Shown here in pieces: positions 46,036 to 55,289 of a stretch of 64,000 nt of DNA. Under the pieces are notes generated by a model, which saw nothing but the letters and a program-made list of their open reading frames with translations, searched no databases and was not told the origin of the DNA. Numbering within the stretch: the stretch's first letter is position 1; each line of letters begins with the position of its first letter. The stretch is taken from the NCBI RefSeq assembly GCF_013911085.1, contig NZ_JACERN010000018.1, positions 1 to 64,000 on the forward strand, read 5' to 3'. The DNA comes from Aquitalea aquatica. Lineage in GTDB: Bacteria > Pseudomonadota > Gammaproteobacteria > Burkholderiales > Chromobacteriaceae. Both the position numbers and the translations under genes were made by a program.

Positions 46036-47562
46036 ATGGCCGTTATCCGTCAGGATGATTTCATTCAAAGCATCGCCGATGCTTTCCAATACATCAGCTG
46101 CTACCACCCCAAGGACTACATCGACGCGCTGTATCAGGCTTATCTGCACGAAGAAAGCCCGGCGGCCAAGGACGCCATGGCGCAGATACTGATCAACAGC
46201 CGCATGTGCGCGGAAGGCCGTCGCCCGATCTGCCAGGATACCGGCATTGCCGTGGTGTTCCTGAAAGTGGGCATGAACGTGCAGTGGGATGCCACCCTGT
46301 CGGTACAGGAAATGGTCAACGAAGGCGTACGCCGCGCCTATAACAACCCGGACAACAAGCTGCGCGCTTCCGTGCTGCTGGATCCGGCTGGCAAGCGTCA
46401 GAACAGCAAGGACAACACCCCGGCCGTGGTGCACTTCGAAATCGTTGAAGGCGACGGTGTGGAAGTGACCTGTGCGGCCAAGGGCGGTGGCTCGGAGAAC
46501 AAGTCCAAGTTCTACGCGCTGAACCCGTCCGACAGCATCGTCGACTGGGTGATCAACACCGTGCCCACCATGGGCGCCGGCTGGTGTCCGCCGGGCATCC
46601 TGGGCATCGGCATTGGCGGTACCCCGGAAAAAGCCATGCTGCTGGCCAAGGAAAGCCTGATGTCGCACGTGGACATCCACGAACTGAAGGCCAAGGCCGC
46701 CAGCGGTGCCGAGCTGTCCCGCGTGGAAGAGCTGCGCCTGGAAATCTTTGAAAAAGTGAACGCGTTGGGTATTGGTGCCCAGGGCCTGGGCGGCCTCACC
46801 ACCGTGCTGGACGTGAAGATTCTGGACTACCCCACCCACGCCGCCAGCCTGCCGGTAGCGATGATCCCCAACTGCGCCGCCACCCGTCACATCCATTTCC
46901 ATCTGGATGGCAGCGGCCCAGCTCATCTGGCCACGCCCAGCCTGGAAGACTGGCCGGAAATCACCTACGACACCAGCAACGGCAAGCGTGTTGACCTGGA
47001 CCAGATCACCAAGGAAGAAGTGGCCAGCTGGCAGCCGGGCGATGTGCTGCTGCTCAACGGCAAGATCCTTACTGGCCGTGATGCCGCGCACAAGCGCATG
47101 GTGGACATGCTGAACAAGGGCGAGGCGCTGCCAGTGGACTTCACCAACCGCTTCATCTACTACGTGGGCCCGGTTGATCCGGTACGTGACGAAGTGGTTG
47201 GCCCGGCTGGCCCTACCACCGCCACCCGCATGGACAAGTTCACCCGCCAGATGCTGGAACAGACCGGCTTGCTCGGCATGATCGGCAAGGCCGAGCGTGG
47301 CCCGGCAGCCATCGAAGCCATCAAGGACAACAAGGCTGTCTACCTGATGGCAGTGGGCGGTTCGGCCTACCTGGTGTCCAAGGCCATCAAGGCCTCCAAG
47401 GTGGTGGGTTTTGCCGACCTGGGCATGGAAGCCATTTACGAGTTCGAAGTAAAAGACATGCCGGTGACGGTAGCGGTCGATTCCAACGGTATCTCGGTAC
47501 ACAATACCGGCCCGGCGGAATGGCGCGTCAAGATCGGCAAGATTCCGGTCAACAAGGCCTGA
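46036..47562 (+). CDS. Class I fumarate hydratase (4Fe-4S type)
   Basis: A 508-residue oxygen-sensitive fumarase interconverting fumarate and L-malate in the TCA cycle. The alpha-type region carries CQDTGIAVVF and GAGWCPPGILGIGIGG; the beta-type C-terminal region has GRDAAHKRM and YYVGPVDPV. Three Cys for the 4Fe-4S cluster appear in RPICQDTG, PNCAATRHIHF and near TCAAKGGGSENKS. Length equals that of FumA/FumB types. GGAG lies 9 bases before the ATG. A strong hairpin terminator follows, so it is probably monocistronic. Confidence 0.93.
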   Translation: MAVIRQDDFIQSIADAFQYISCYHPKDYIDALYQAYLHEESPAAKDAMAQILINSRMCAEGRRPICQDTGIAVVFLKVGMNVQWDATLSVQEMVNEGVRRAYNNPDNKLRASVLLDPAGKRQNSKDNTPAVVHFEIVEGDGVEVTCAAKGGGSENKSKFYALNPSDSIVDWVINTVPTMGAGWCPPGILGIGIGGTPEKAMLLAKESLMSHVDIHELKAKAASGAELSRVEELRLEIFEKVNALGIGAQGLGGLTTVLDVKILDYPTHAASLPVAMIPNCAATRHIHFHLDGSGPAHLATPSLEDWPEITYDTSNGKRVDLDQITKEEVASWQPGDVLLLNGKILTGRDAAHKRMVDMLNKGEALPVDFTNRFIYYVGPVDPVRDEVVGPAGPTTATRMDKFTRQMLEQTGLLGMIGKAERGPAAIEAIKDNKAVYLMAVGGSAYLVSKAIKASKVVGFADLGMEAIYEFEVKDMPVTVAVDSNGISVHNTGPAEWRVKIGKIPVNKA

Positions 47563-47590
47563 GTCTGAGCTGCAGCTTGCTGTAAGCAGA

Positions 47591-47614
47591 AACCCGCCAT
47601 TCGGCGGGTTTTTT
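47591..47614 (+). terminator. Rho-independent terminator of the fumarase gene
   Basis: AACCCGCC, loop ATTC, GGCGGGTT followed by TTTT. The stem is 8 bp and G/C-rich, 28 bases after the fumarase stop. The opposing isochorismatase-family gene ends at 47639, so it could also stop leftward transcription, though the T-tract is on the rightward side. Confidence 0.9.
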
Positions 47615-47638
47615 CATTGGCGGGCAGCTTGGGGTGCA

Positions 47639-48166
47639 CTAGGCCAGTGCTTGGGCCGCCGTTGGCAGGGCCACACGGATGGACAGGGCATTGAGCGCAA
47701 TGGCGTGCAGCATCTGGTCCACCGTGCTGCAGCAATCGGCCAGCACCGCCACCTCATAGTTGTCGGCCGTACGCGACAGGGCGGTATGGGTCACGCAGTT
47801 CTGCGTCATCATGCCGCACAGCAGCAGCTGGCGGCTGCCCAGCCCGTCCAGTGTTGCCTGCAATGTGGTCTGATAAAAGCTGTCAGCGGCCTGTTTTACT
47901 ACTATCGGTGCTTGCGGCGCGGCGGCCAGAATGCGCGGGTGAATCGCCACGCCCTCGCTGCCGGCATTGAAGAAGGGGGCAATGCCCTTGCTGCTGTCGG
48001 CCACGTGCTGCACCAGGATCACCGGCATGCCCAGTGCCTTGGCCCGTTCGATGGCCGCCACACAGTTATCCAGTACGGTTTCGGTATTCCACAGCGGATA
48101 TTTGCCGCCAGGAAAATAGTCGTTTTGCAGATCGATCACGATCAGTGCGCTGTTTTGTGCGGTCAT
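47639..48166 (-). CDS. Isochorismatase-family cysteine hydrolase
   Basis: A 175-residue hydrolase of the nicotinamidase/isochorismatase fold. The catalytic triad is visible: Asp in IVIDLQNDYF, Lys in VVKQAADSFY and Cys in MMTQNCVTHTAL. Substrate unknown; most such stand-alone proteins act on small amides. Two ATGs open the frame; the one at 48166 is 7 bases from GGAG and preferred. It is divergent from the GlxA-type regulator gene 124 bases away, which may control it. Confidence 0.85.
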   Translation of the reverse strand: MTAQNSALIVIDLQNDYFPGGKYPLWNTETVLDNCVAAIERAKALGMPVILVQHVADSSKGIAPFFNAGSEGVAIHPRILAAAPQAPIVVKQAADSFYQTTLQATLDGLGSRQLLLCGMMTQNCVTHTALSRTADNYEVAVLADCCSTVDQMLHAIALNALSIRVALPTAAQALA

Positions 48167-48290
48167 GTGCATGCTCCGGTTTTGGCTGGTCAGGCGCTCA
48201 TTATCAGCACAGCGGGCAGGCGGCCATAGTGGCCCGATTGCCAGAATACGTTAAGATCAGGCCAATCCTGTTTCGCTCCGGAATCCTGCC

Positions 48291-49232
48291 ATGTCCGCTC
48301 CCGTCATTGCTCTGGTCGCCTTTGCCCAGATCAGCCCCTTCCATCTGTCGGTGCCATGTGTGGTGTTTGGCGATAGCCATCCCGGCCTGCCGGCCTTCGA
48401 CTTGCGGGTGTGTGCGGTGGAGCCTGGCTGCTTGCCCACCTCGGTTGGTTTCAGCATTACTTGCGAGTACGGGCTGGAAGGTCTGGACGGGGCCGACATC
48501 ATCATCCTGCCCAGCTGGCAGGCCGGTCGCCCGGTGCCACCCGCCTTGTTGCTGGCGCTGCAGCAGGCAGCGGCGCGTGGTGTGCAAATTGTCGGCCTGT
48601 GTCTGGGGGCGTATGTGCTGGCCGAGGCCGGCTTGCTGGATGGCCGTGCCGCCACCACGCACTGGGCCTATGCCGATGATTTCGCCCAACGTTATCCACA
48701 GGTGCGGCTGGACCCGGCGGTACTGTATGTAGAGGATGGCCAGATGCTGACCTCGGCCGGAACGGCCGCCGGGCTGGATTGCTGCCTGCATCTGCTACGC
48801 CAGCGCTACGGGGCAGAGCTGGCCAATGGCGTGGCGCGGCGGCTGGTGGTGCCGCCACATCGTCAGGGCGGGCAGGCGCAGTTTATCGAGCAGCCACTGC
48901 CAGCTAGCGCTGGTGATTCGCGGCTGGCCGTACTGCTGGACTGGATCAGGGCCAATCTGGCCGAGCCGCACAGCCTGGATAGCCTGGCTGACAAGGCGGC
49001 GATGAGCCGGCGCAGCTTTACCCGGCATTTCCGTCAGCTCACCGGGCGTACGGTGAGCCAGTGGTTGCTGGACGAGCGCCTGCTGCTGAGCCAACGCCTG
49101 CTGGAAAGTGCCGATCACAATATTGAACAGATTGCCCAACTGGCAGGTTTTGGCTCGCCCGAGTCCTTGCGCCACCACTTCCGCCAACGCTATGCGGTAT
49201 CGCCCAGCCAGTGGCGGCAGAGTTTTCAGTGA
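48291..49232 (+). CDS. GlxA-family AraC-type transcriptional regulator
   Basis: A 313-residue regulator. The N-terminal half is a DJ-1/PfpI-like domain (VALVAFAQISPFHLSVPCVVF; nucleophile-elbow-like IVGLCLGAYVLAEAGLLDG), which binds ligand but need not be enzymatic. The C-terminal ~100 residues are an AraC helix-turn-helix pair: SLDSLADKAAMSRRSFTRHF and IEQIAQLAGFGSPESLRHHF. It is likely the regulator of the divergent hydrolase. The stop overlaps the convergent LysR gene by 7 bases. Confidence 0.85.
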   Translation: MSAPVIALVAFAQISPFHLSVPCVVFGDSHPGLPAFDLRVCAVEPGCLPTSVGFSITCEYGLEGLDGADIIILPSWQAGRPVPPALLLALQQAAARGVQIVGLCLGAYVLAEAGLLDGRAATTHWAYADDFAQRYPQVRLDPAVLYVEDGQMLTSAGTAAGLDCCLHLLRQRYGAELANGVARRLVVPPHRQGGQAQFIEQPLPASAGDSRLAVLLDWIRANLAEPHSLDSLADKAAMSRRSFTRHFRQLTGRTVSQWLLDERLLLSQRLLESADHNIEQIAQLAGFGSPESLRHHFRQRYAVSPSQWRQSFQ

Positions 49233-50149
49233 AGGGATGATGCTGCGGCGGGCTGGTCCCACGGCGGGGTGGGGGCAAAGCGCTGCTGCAGGAAGTCCAG
49301 CAGGGTGCGCATGGCCAGCGGCAACTGGCGACGCGAAGGGTAGAGCGCATAAATGCCCATGCTGGTGGGTTGCCAGTCTGGCAGCAGCGCCACCAGCTCG
49401 CCGCTTTGCAGTAGCGGCTTGACCAGATAATAGGGCTGCATGGCCAGGCCGGCACCGTGGCGGCAGGCCTGCAGCAGTGCGACGGCTTCATTGGCGCTCA
49501 GACGGCCATGCACCTTGACCACGGCTTCCTCCGCGCCCCGGCGCAAGCGCCATTCGCTGCGGCCAAACTGGCTGTAGCTCAGACAGTGATGCTGGCCCAG
49601 ATCGACTGGCTGCAGTGGCTGGCCGTGGCGTGCCAGATAAACCGGAGCCGCGACAATGACTGAATGGCAATCAGCCAGCCGGCGAGCGATCAGGCCCGGT
49701 TCCGGGTCATTGGTGATGCGGATGGCCAGGTCTATGCCTTCCTCGATCAGGTTGACCGCACGATCCCCCAGTTGCAGGTCGATGCGAATCTGCTGGTGTT
49801 CGGCCAGAAAATCGCTGATGGCTGGAGCCAGCTGGGCCATGCCGAAGGACATGCTGGTGGTGATGCGCAACTGGCCGCGCAACTGGCCATCGCGCAGGCC
49901 CACTTCTTCGCGGGTTTCTGCCGCCAGCTCCAGCATTTGCTGACAGCGGGCCAGACAGCTGGTACCGGCATCGGTCAGCGTCACCTTGCGGGTGGAGCGC
50001 TGCAGCAGGCGCGCGCCCAGCCAGTCTTCCAGTTCGGCGATATAGCGCGTCACCATGGCGCGGCTCAGGTCCAGCTCTTCGCTGGCGGCGGTAAAGCTGC
50101 CACGGCGGGCTACTTCAACAAATACCTGCATGGCAATCAGGCGGTCCAT
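49226..50149 (-). CDS. LysR-family transcriptional regulator
   Basis: A 307-residue LysR protein. The winged HTH is at residues 1-60 (MQVFVEVARRGSFTAASEELDLSRAMVTRYIAELEDWLG), followed by an effector-binding domain with the usual SMSFGMAQLAPAISDFLAEH opening of its first strand and a DLAIRITNDPEPGLIARRL segment. Target genes are not apparent; the nearest divergent gene is a diguanylate cyclase 341 bases away. Confidence 0.9.
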   Translation of the reverse strand: MDRLIAMQVFVEVARRGSFTAASEELDLSRAMVTRYIAELEDWLGARLLQRSTRKVTLTDAGTSCLARCQQMLELAAETREEVGLRDGQLRGQLRITTSMSFGMAQLAPAISDFLAEHQQIRIDLQLGDRAVNLIEEGIDLAIRITNDPEPGLIARRLADCHSVIVAAPVYLARHGQPLQPVDLGQHHCLSYSQFGRSEWRLRRGAEEAVVKVHGRLSANEAVALLQACRHGAGLAMQPYYLVKPLLQSGELVALLPDWQPTSMGIYALYPSRRQLPLAMRTLLDFLQQRFAPTPPWDQPAAASSLH

Positions 50150-50490
50150 GGCTTTCCTTGTTTGTTTGCGCTGCCAGTGCTATCGGTTTGCCGCGGTGTT
50201 GCACCGCCAAGCCGGAAGATAAAAAAGCGGTAAGCAGCCAGTTTTGAGCCATGCCTGCCAAGCTGGGTGGCAATTAGCTCATTTGTCATCAAATATTGGC
50301 CCTGCGGCTGCGCTGACGGCTTGCCTGTAGGCATTTCCGTTATACTGCCGGCAAGCAGGCTGCTCATCGCGTGGCAGCGCTGCCGTTTCAGCATCGTGTC
50401 GCTATTCAGACCCATACGGTACGCACTGGATCGCACCATGTCTAATCTCGAATGGATGCCAGGCTTCACCTTGTTGACGAGGAAGACGCC
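50150..50490. promoter_or_regulatory. Divergent gap between LysR regulator and GGDEF gene
   Basis: 341 bases without a credible gene. A TATACT at 50341-50346 is the best rightward -10-like hexamer, but the closest -35-like TTGCCT (50321) is only 14 bases upstream. The 50210-50300 part is A/T-rich and suits a leftward LysR promoter with autoregulation. No LysR-type T-N11-A dyad was confidently picked out. Confidence 0.3.
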
Positions 50491-51714
50491 ATGGTAGCGA
50501 AAATGCCCCCCAGCCTGAATCAGGCGCTGGCTACTGCCGACAAACAGCCCTGGTATCAGCTCCTGTTCCCGCCGCTGCTGGAAGAAATCTACCAGCGGGA
50601 TACGGCGGCGCATCGCATCCGGCGTTACCGCCTGTTTGGCGTCATCGGCATCGTGGTGTTCATGTTGTATGGCCTAGTCGACCGCTTTTATCTGGTGGAT
50701 GTCTACCAGCACATCTGGATCTGGCGCTGGCTGCTGCTGCCAGGTTTTGCCGCACTGACCATCTTCTGCAGTTTCTGGCGGCGTTTCCTGCCTTATTACG
50801 AATATTCCGTGGTGGTGGCCAGCACCGCTTTCGCGTTGGGGCTGATCTGGTTTTTCTCGCTGAGTCATATGCCCACCGCCCAGCATTACTATGGCGGGGT
50901 TATGTTGTGCCTGGTTTTCATGATGTTCGGATTGCGTATTCCATTTCGTCTGGCTTGTTATAGTTGCGCCGTCACGCTGGCTTACCTGGGATGGGTGTTG
51001 TGGAGTTTGCATTTCCTCGATGAGGCAGCACGCTCGCTCATTTTCATTCTGATGCTTTCCAGCGTATTGCTGGGTTTGCTCGGCCTGTTCCAGCTGGAAA
51101 AGGAGGAGCGGCGCAGTTATCTGCTGGCGCTGGCATTGCAGCGCGATCACCGGCAGTTGCAGCAGGGCTTCAAGTATCTGCAGCAAATATCCACTGTCGA
51201 TGGTCTGACCGGCCTGTTCAACCGGCGCTATTTCGACCAGCAATTGCACACATTCTGGGAGCGCCGCCTGCAACAGCAGGTGGACATCGCCCTGCTGTTT
51301 GTCGATGTCGATTACTTCAAGCGTTACAACGACAGCCAGGGGCATCAGATGGGAGATGAAACCCTGATCAAGGTGGCACAAGTGATCAGTCGTCATGCAG
51401 AACCCTGGCAAGGCTGTGCAGCACGCTATGGCGGCGAGGAATTCGTCCTGTTGCTCAGTGGCTGCAATGTACAGCAGACCATGGCGCTGGCCGAACAGAT
51501 CCGCCAGCAAGTCGAGGGACTGGCATTGGCACATCCCTCCTCATTGTGCAGCCAGGTGGTGACCATCAGCATCGGCATTGCCGTGGCACATGCCAGCATC
51601 AACCAGCAGCCCGACTGGCTGGTGAATACGGCGGATGCGGCGGTCTACCAGGCCAAGAAGCAGGGGCGCAACCGTATCGTGGCCATGCACTCCTGTCAGC
51701 CACTCGCCAGCTGA
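50491..51714 (+). CDS. Polytopic membrane diguanylate cyclase (GGEEF)
   Basis: A 407-residue protein. Six hydrophobic helices (~48-67, 78-95, 105-123, 132-150, 154-172, 180-200) form an integral sensor, then a coiled linker (~202-232) leads to a GGDEF domain with GGEEF at 314-318. The RxxD inhibitory site is absent (EPWQGCAARY precedes the motif). The cyclase motif is of an active type. ATG at 50491 is preceded by GAGGAAG at a 5-base distance, so an upstream in-frame ATG at 50452 is rejected. No neighbour in the same operon. Confidence 0.88.
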   Translation: MVAKMPPSLNQALATADKQPWYQLLFPPLLEEIYQRDTAAHRIRRYRLFGVIGIVVFMLYGLVDRFYLVDVYQHIWIWRWLLLPGFAALTIFCSFWRRFLPYYEYSVVVASTAFALGLIWFFSLSHMPTAQHYYGGVMLCLVFMMFGLRIPFRLACYSCAVTLAYLGWVLWSLHFLDEAARSLIFILMLSSVLLGLLGLFQLEKEERRSYLLALALQRDHRQLQQGFKYLQQISTVDGLTGLFNRRYFDQQLHTFWERRLQQQVDIALLFVDVDYFKRYNDSQGHQMGDETLIKVAQVISRHAEPWQGCAARYGGEEFVLLLSGCNVQQTMALAEQIRQQVEGLALAHPSSLCSQVVTISIGIAVAHASINQQPDWLVNTADAAVYQAKKQGRNRIVAMHSCQPLAS

Positions 51715-51854
51715 ACAGGCGATTATCACTATTTGCTCTGTTTTTGAAACAATACTGCCCAGTTTGACGGGTTTATCTGTATTGTTTTTGGCGCTAAAGT
51801 GCACTCCATCAATGACACGCAGGGCAGATGCCCAGCACCATTCAGGAGATACAC

Positions 51855-52733
51855 ATGAAGCTTTCCACTTTGAAATTCCTGCCGTTGACGTTTGCTCTGG
51901 CCCTGGGTACGACGCTGGCCCATGCTGGTGAACCGCTCAAGCTGTCGGTCTACAATGCCGATGACAACAGCTTCAATGTCACCTCGGTGCTGGTCAGCGG
52001 TGAAAAAGATGCCGTGTTGATCGATACCGGCTTCACCCGTGCCGATGCCTACCGCATTGCTGCCCGTGTGCTGGATAGCGGCAAGCAGCTGAAAACCATT
52101 TACGTCAGCCAGGCTGATCCGGATTACTACTTCGGCGCCACCGTACTCAAGCAGATTTTCCCGCAGGCCGAACTGGTCGCCGCCGCACCGACTCTGGCCA
52201 AGATCAAGGCCAATGTGGTAGGCAAGCAGGCTTTCTGGGGGCCGAAAATGGGTGCCAACGCGCCCCAGGCTCCGCTGGCATTGCCACATGCCTTGTCTGG
52301 CAAACAGCTGATGCTGGAAGGCCAGGCACTGGAAGTGCGCGGCACCACCGGCCCGCTTGCTCACCGTGGCTATGTGTGGATTCCGTCGATTCGTGCCATC
52401 GTGGGTAATGTCGGTGTGGTTTCCGGTCTGCATGTGTGGACGGCCGATACCCAAAGCAAGCAGGAACGTCAGGCCTGGGTGGCCCAACTGAATGAAATGG
52501 AAGCGCTGCAGCCCGAGCAGGTGGTGCCAGGTCACATGGTAGCCAATGCCCCCACCGGGGTGGCCAGCCTGCGCTTTACCCGCGACTATCTGCAGCAGTT
52601 TGAAAAGAATCTGGCCGCCTCGGCCAATAGTGCCGAGCTGATCCAGCGCATGCAGCAAGCCTTCCCGCAGGCTGGCGAAGCCATGTCGCTGGAGATTGGT
52701 GCCAAGGTCAACAAAGGCGAGATGAAATGGTAA
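51855..52733 (+). CDS. Periplasmic MBL-fold protein with degenerate metal site
   Basis: A 292-residue secreted protein; signal peptide LKFLPLTFALALGTTLAHA. It has a metallo-beta-lactamase fold (NVTSVLVSGEKDAVLIDTGF, then VPGHMV near the C-terminus), but where active family members have HxHxDH it reads SQADPDYYFGA, so three metal-binding His are replaced. VVPGHMV retains a later His. It may bind a ligand or act without the usual di-zinc site. AGGAGA lies 6 bases before the ATG. Its last 7 bases overlap the start of the DsbA-family gene. Confidence 0.8.
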   Translation: MKLSTLKFLPLTFALALGTTLAHAGEPLKLSVYNADDNSFNVTSVLVSGEKDAVLIDTGFTRADAYRIAARVLDSGKQLKTIYVSQADPDYYFGATVLKQIFPQAELVAAAPTLAKIKANVVGKQAFWGPKMGANAPQAPLALPHALSGKQLMLEGQALEVRGTTGPLAHRGYVWIPSIRAIVGNVGVVSGLHVWTADTQSKQERQAWVAQLNEMEALQPEQVVPGHMVANAPTGVASLRFTRDYLQQFEKNLAASANSAELIQRMQQAFPQAGEAMSLEIGAKVNKGEMKW

Positions 52734-53425
52734 AAGCCACGCTGCATTATTTTTACGACCCGCTATGTGGCTGGTGCTATGCCGCCTCGCCACTGTTGCA
52801 AGCCGCAGCCGCGCAGCCGCAATTGTCGCTGCAACTGCATGGCGGCGGCATGATGAGCGGTGTCAATCGTCAATCTGTCACCCCGGCGCTGCGCGATTAT
52901 GTGATGCCGCATGATCAGCGCATTGCCAAGATGACCGGCCTGTCGTTTGGCGAAGCATACTTTGAGGGCTTGCTGCGTGACAGCAGCGCCGTGTTTGACT
53001 CTACCCCGCCAACCGCTGCCATCCTTGCCGCCGAGCAACTGGGCCTGCCGGCGCTAGAGATGTTGTCTGTCCTGCAACGGGCGCATTATCAGCGCGGTTT
53101 GCAAATTGCCAAACCCGAGGTCCTGCAGCAACTGGCAGGAGAAGTGGGCCTGCCGGCTGCGGAATTTGCAGCCGAACTGGAACGGCAGCTGGACAAGGTA
53201 GCAGCACATACTGCGGACAGCCGCTTGCGTATGCAGCAGGCGGGTTTGAGCGGCTTCCCCAGCCTGTTGCTGGAGCAGAACGGCCAGTGGCAGCGGGTGG
53301 ATATATCGCCCTGGTTGGGGCAGCCGCAGGCTTTTGTCGCTGCCCTGCTGGGAGAGCTGGCGGCCAGTGGCGAAGATGCCGCCCTGTTGTGCACCCCGGA
53401 AAGCTGCACGCCACCCCAAGCTTGA
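52727..53425 (+). CDS. DsbA-family thioredoxin-like oxidoreductase (FrnE type)
   Basis: A 232-residue thioredoxin-fold protein. The CXXC site is DPLCGWCYAASPLL (residues ~11-24), and the cis-Pro region is GLSGFPSLLLEQNG. No signal peptide, so it is probably cytoplasmic, as for FrnE-type DsbA relatives. The ATG overlaps the preceding gene by 7 bases, indicating a two-gene operon with the MBL-fold protein. A strong bidirectional terminator follows. Confidence 0.85.
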   Translation: MVKATLHYFYDPLCGWCYAASPLLQAAAAQPQLSLQLHGGGMMSGVNRQSVTPALRDYVMPHDQRIAKMTGLSFGEAYFEGLLRDSSAVFDSTPPTAAILAAEQLGLPALEMLSVLQRAHYQRGLQIAKPEVLQQLAGEVGLPAAEFAAELERQLDKVAAHTADSRLRMQQAGLSGFPSLLLEQNGQWQRVDISPWLGQPQAFVAALLGELAASGEDAALLCTPESCTPPQA

Positions 53426-53439
53426 GCGGGCTTCCCATG

Positions 53440-53478
53440 AAAAAAGCCGATCGCCGTTTAACGGGGATCGGCTTTTTT
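53440..53478. terminator. Bidirectional terminator between DsbA-family gene and RsbU-like gene
   Basis: AAAAAAGCCGATC and GATCGGCTTTTTT pair over 13 bp with an inner CCG/CGG extension and a TTTAA loop. It has A- and T-tracts on both sides and can serve the two converging genes. Confidence 0.9.
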
Positions 53479-53495
53479 ACTGGCTGGTGATTGAT

Positions 53496-54644
53496 TTACT
53501 GGCAGCGGACCACCACCAGCGAGATGTCATCGTGGTTTTCCCGTCCGGCCAGATGCTGGTTGACGGCATGGGTGATGGAACCCTGGATATCTAGCGTGCG
53601 CGCCTGGCTTACCGCACGCAGAATGCCATCCACGCCAAAGGGCTGGCGGCTGTCATCATAGGCTTCGGTTACGCCGTCGGAGCAGACGATGAGGGCGCCG
53701 GCATCTTCCCAGCTGAAATAGTCGAGCGTGGATTCAAAAGCGCTATCCGGCAGAATACCCAGAGGTGGTGAGCGCGAAGCAAAGGACTTAAGCATCTCGC
53801 CCTGGCGGTCGACATACATGGCACAGGGAATGCCGCCATTCCATACCGCTATGCGCTGCAATTGGTAATCCACCTCGATGATGGCGGCGGCGACAAAACG
53901 GCCAATGGGCAGAATGGTGTGCAGCTTGCGGTTGATGGTGCGGGCAATTTCCTGCACTGGCAGGTTACGGTCGCACATGGCAAAGAAGGTATCGACAGCC
54001 GGCAGGCCACAGATGGCCGCCGCCAGTCCATGCCCCGTGCTGTCGGCCAGCATGATGCGGTCCAGCCCCGACTGGCAGCGACGAATACAGATGGTGTCAC
54101 CGCTGAAATTCATCGCTGGGCGCTGCCACTGCTGGATATTGGGCGGTGTCTGCTCGGCGCGGCGGGTAAAGCGGTCCAGCACCATCTGGGCAAACATCTG
54201 CTCCTGCTCGTTGATGCGATAGTAGCTTTCCAGCCGCTCGCTATCCGAGGCGATGCGTTGCTGCATTTCCGAAATGCGGATCAGCACATGCAGCTTGGCA
54301 GTGAGAATGTCCAGATCAATCGGTTTGGTCAGGTAGTCATCCCCGCCCATGGTCAGGCCGCGCAGCAACTGGCTGCGATCCGACAACGATGTCAGGAAAA
54401 TGATGGGAATCCAGTGCTCGCCCAGCAACTGGCGGATGGCGGCCGTTGCGGCAAAGCCATCCATCACCGGCATGGTCACATCCATGAAGATGACGTCGGG
54501 CCGCTGTTGGCGGCAGTAGTCCACTGCTTCCTGTCCATTGCTTACCGGTACGGCTTCATGGCCAAGCAGGCGGATGTAGTCGAGCAGAATCTGACGGGAG
54601 GTCGGACTGTCTTCGGCCACCAGGATGGTCAGCGCGCGGGTCAT
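53496..54644 (-). CDS. Response regulator with PP2C/RsbU-type phosphatase output
   Basis: A 382-residue protein: an N-terminal CheY-like receiver (EDS at 11-13, phospho-acceptor Asp55 in VIFMDVTMP, Lys in LTKPIDL), a linker with a coiled-coil (RISEMQQRIASDSERL), and a SpoIIE/RsbU phosphatase domain (LADSTGHGLAAAICGLPA, ALIVCSDGVTEAYD, NHDDISLVVVR), whose metal-binding Asp residues are present. Such proteins dephosphorylate an anti-anti-sigma factor or related STAS protein. No STAS or anti-sigma gene is next to it, and no histidine kinase either. Confidence 0.88.
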   Translation of the reverse strand: MTRALTILVAEDSPTSRQILLDYIRLLGHEAVPVSNGQEAVDYCRQQRPDVIFMDVTMPVMDGFAATAAIRQLLGEHWIPIIFLTSLSDRSQLLRGLTMGGDDYLTKPIDLDILTAKLHVLIRISEMQQRIASDSERLESYYRINEQEQMFAQMVLDRFTRRAEQTPPNIQQWQRPAMNFSGDTICIRRCQSGLDRIMLADSTGHGLAAAICGLPAVDTFFAMCDRNLPVQEIARTINRKLHTILPIGRFVAAAIIEVDYQLQRIAVWNGGIPCAMYVDRQGEMLKSFASRSPPLGILPDSAFESTLDYFSWEDAGALIVCSDGVTEAYDDSRQPFGVDGILRAVSQARTLDIQGSITHAVNQHLAGRENHDDISLVVVRCQ

Positions 54645-54818
54645 TCAACAAACCTTGTGAGGGGAGGGAGAGAAATCATGCCCCACTACTATAGTGGCCT
54701 TGGCCGGTTTATGCCATTAGCTTGGTAATGAATGCACCGACTTTAACAAATTGCCGTGGGCAGAAGTATGGCGACTGTTGTAGGCTTGCCGCACTCCAGC
54801 CACACAAGAAGCGTAATC

Positions 54819-55289
54819 ATGACTATCTGGGTAGATGCCGACGCCTGTCCTGCCGTGATCCGCGACATCATTTGTCGCGCCGCCCAGCGCACGGCCACGC
54901 CAGCAGTATTTGTGGCCAACCGGCGTCCTGCTTTGCCGGCCAGTCCCCATATCCGCAGCATTGTGGTGGGGCAGGGCTTTGATGTGGCCGATGCCGAAAT
55001 CGCCCGGCAATGCCAGGAAGGCGACCTGCTGGTCAGCGGCGATATCCCGTTGGCGGCACAGGCACTGGCCAAAGGTGCAGCTGCCATCAATTTCCGCGGT
55101 GAAGCCTATTCCAGCGATACCATCGAAGGCCAGCTGACCCTGCGCGACTTCATGGACAATTTGCGGGGCAGTGGTATCCAGAGCGGAGGGCCACCGCCAT
55201 TCAGCCAGGCAGATCGTCAGCAATTTGCCGGCAAGCTCGACCAATGGCTGGCGGCCCGCCTGCGTCGTACCAGCCCGCCAGCCCACTAA
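54819..55289 (+). CDS. YaiI/YqxD-family (DUF188) protein
   Basis: A 156-residue conserved protein. The start [22 protein letters not shown] and the middle [28 protein letters not shown] are typical of the family, which resembles PIN-like nucleases with acidic metal-site residues (DAD, DVADAEI). Function is unknown; nuclease-like activity is a guess. An in-frame upstream ATG at 54756 is not supported by the family start. It is divergent from the response regulator phosphatase. Confidence 0.85.
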   Translation: MTIWVDADACPAVIRDIICRAAQRTATPAVFVANRRPALPASPHIRSIVVGQGFDVADAEIARQCQEGDLLVSGDIPLAAQALAKGAAAINFRGEAYSSDTIEGQLTLRDFMDNLRGSGIQSGGPPPFSQADRQQFAGKLDQWLAARLRRTSPPAH

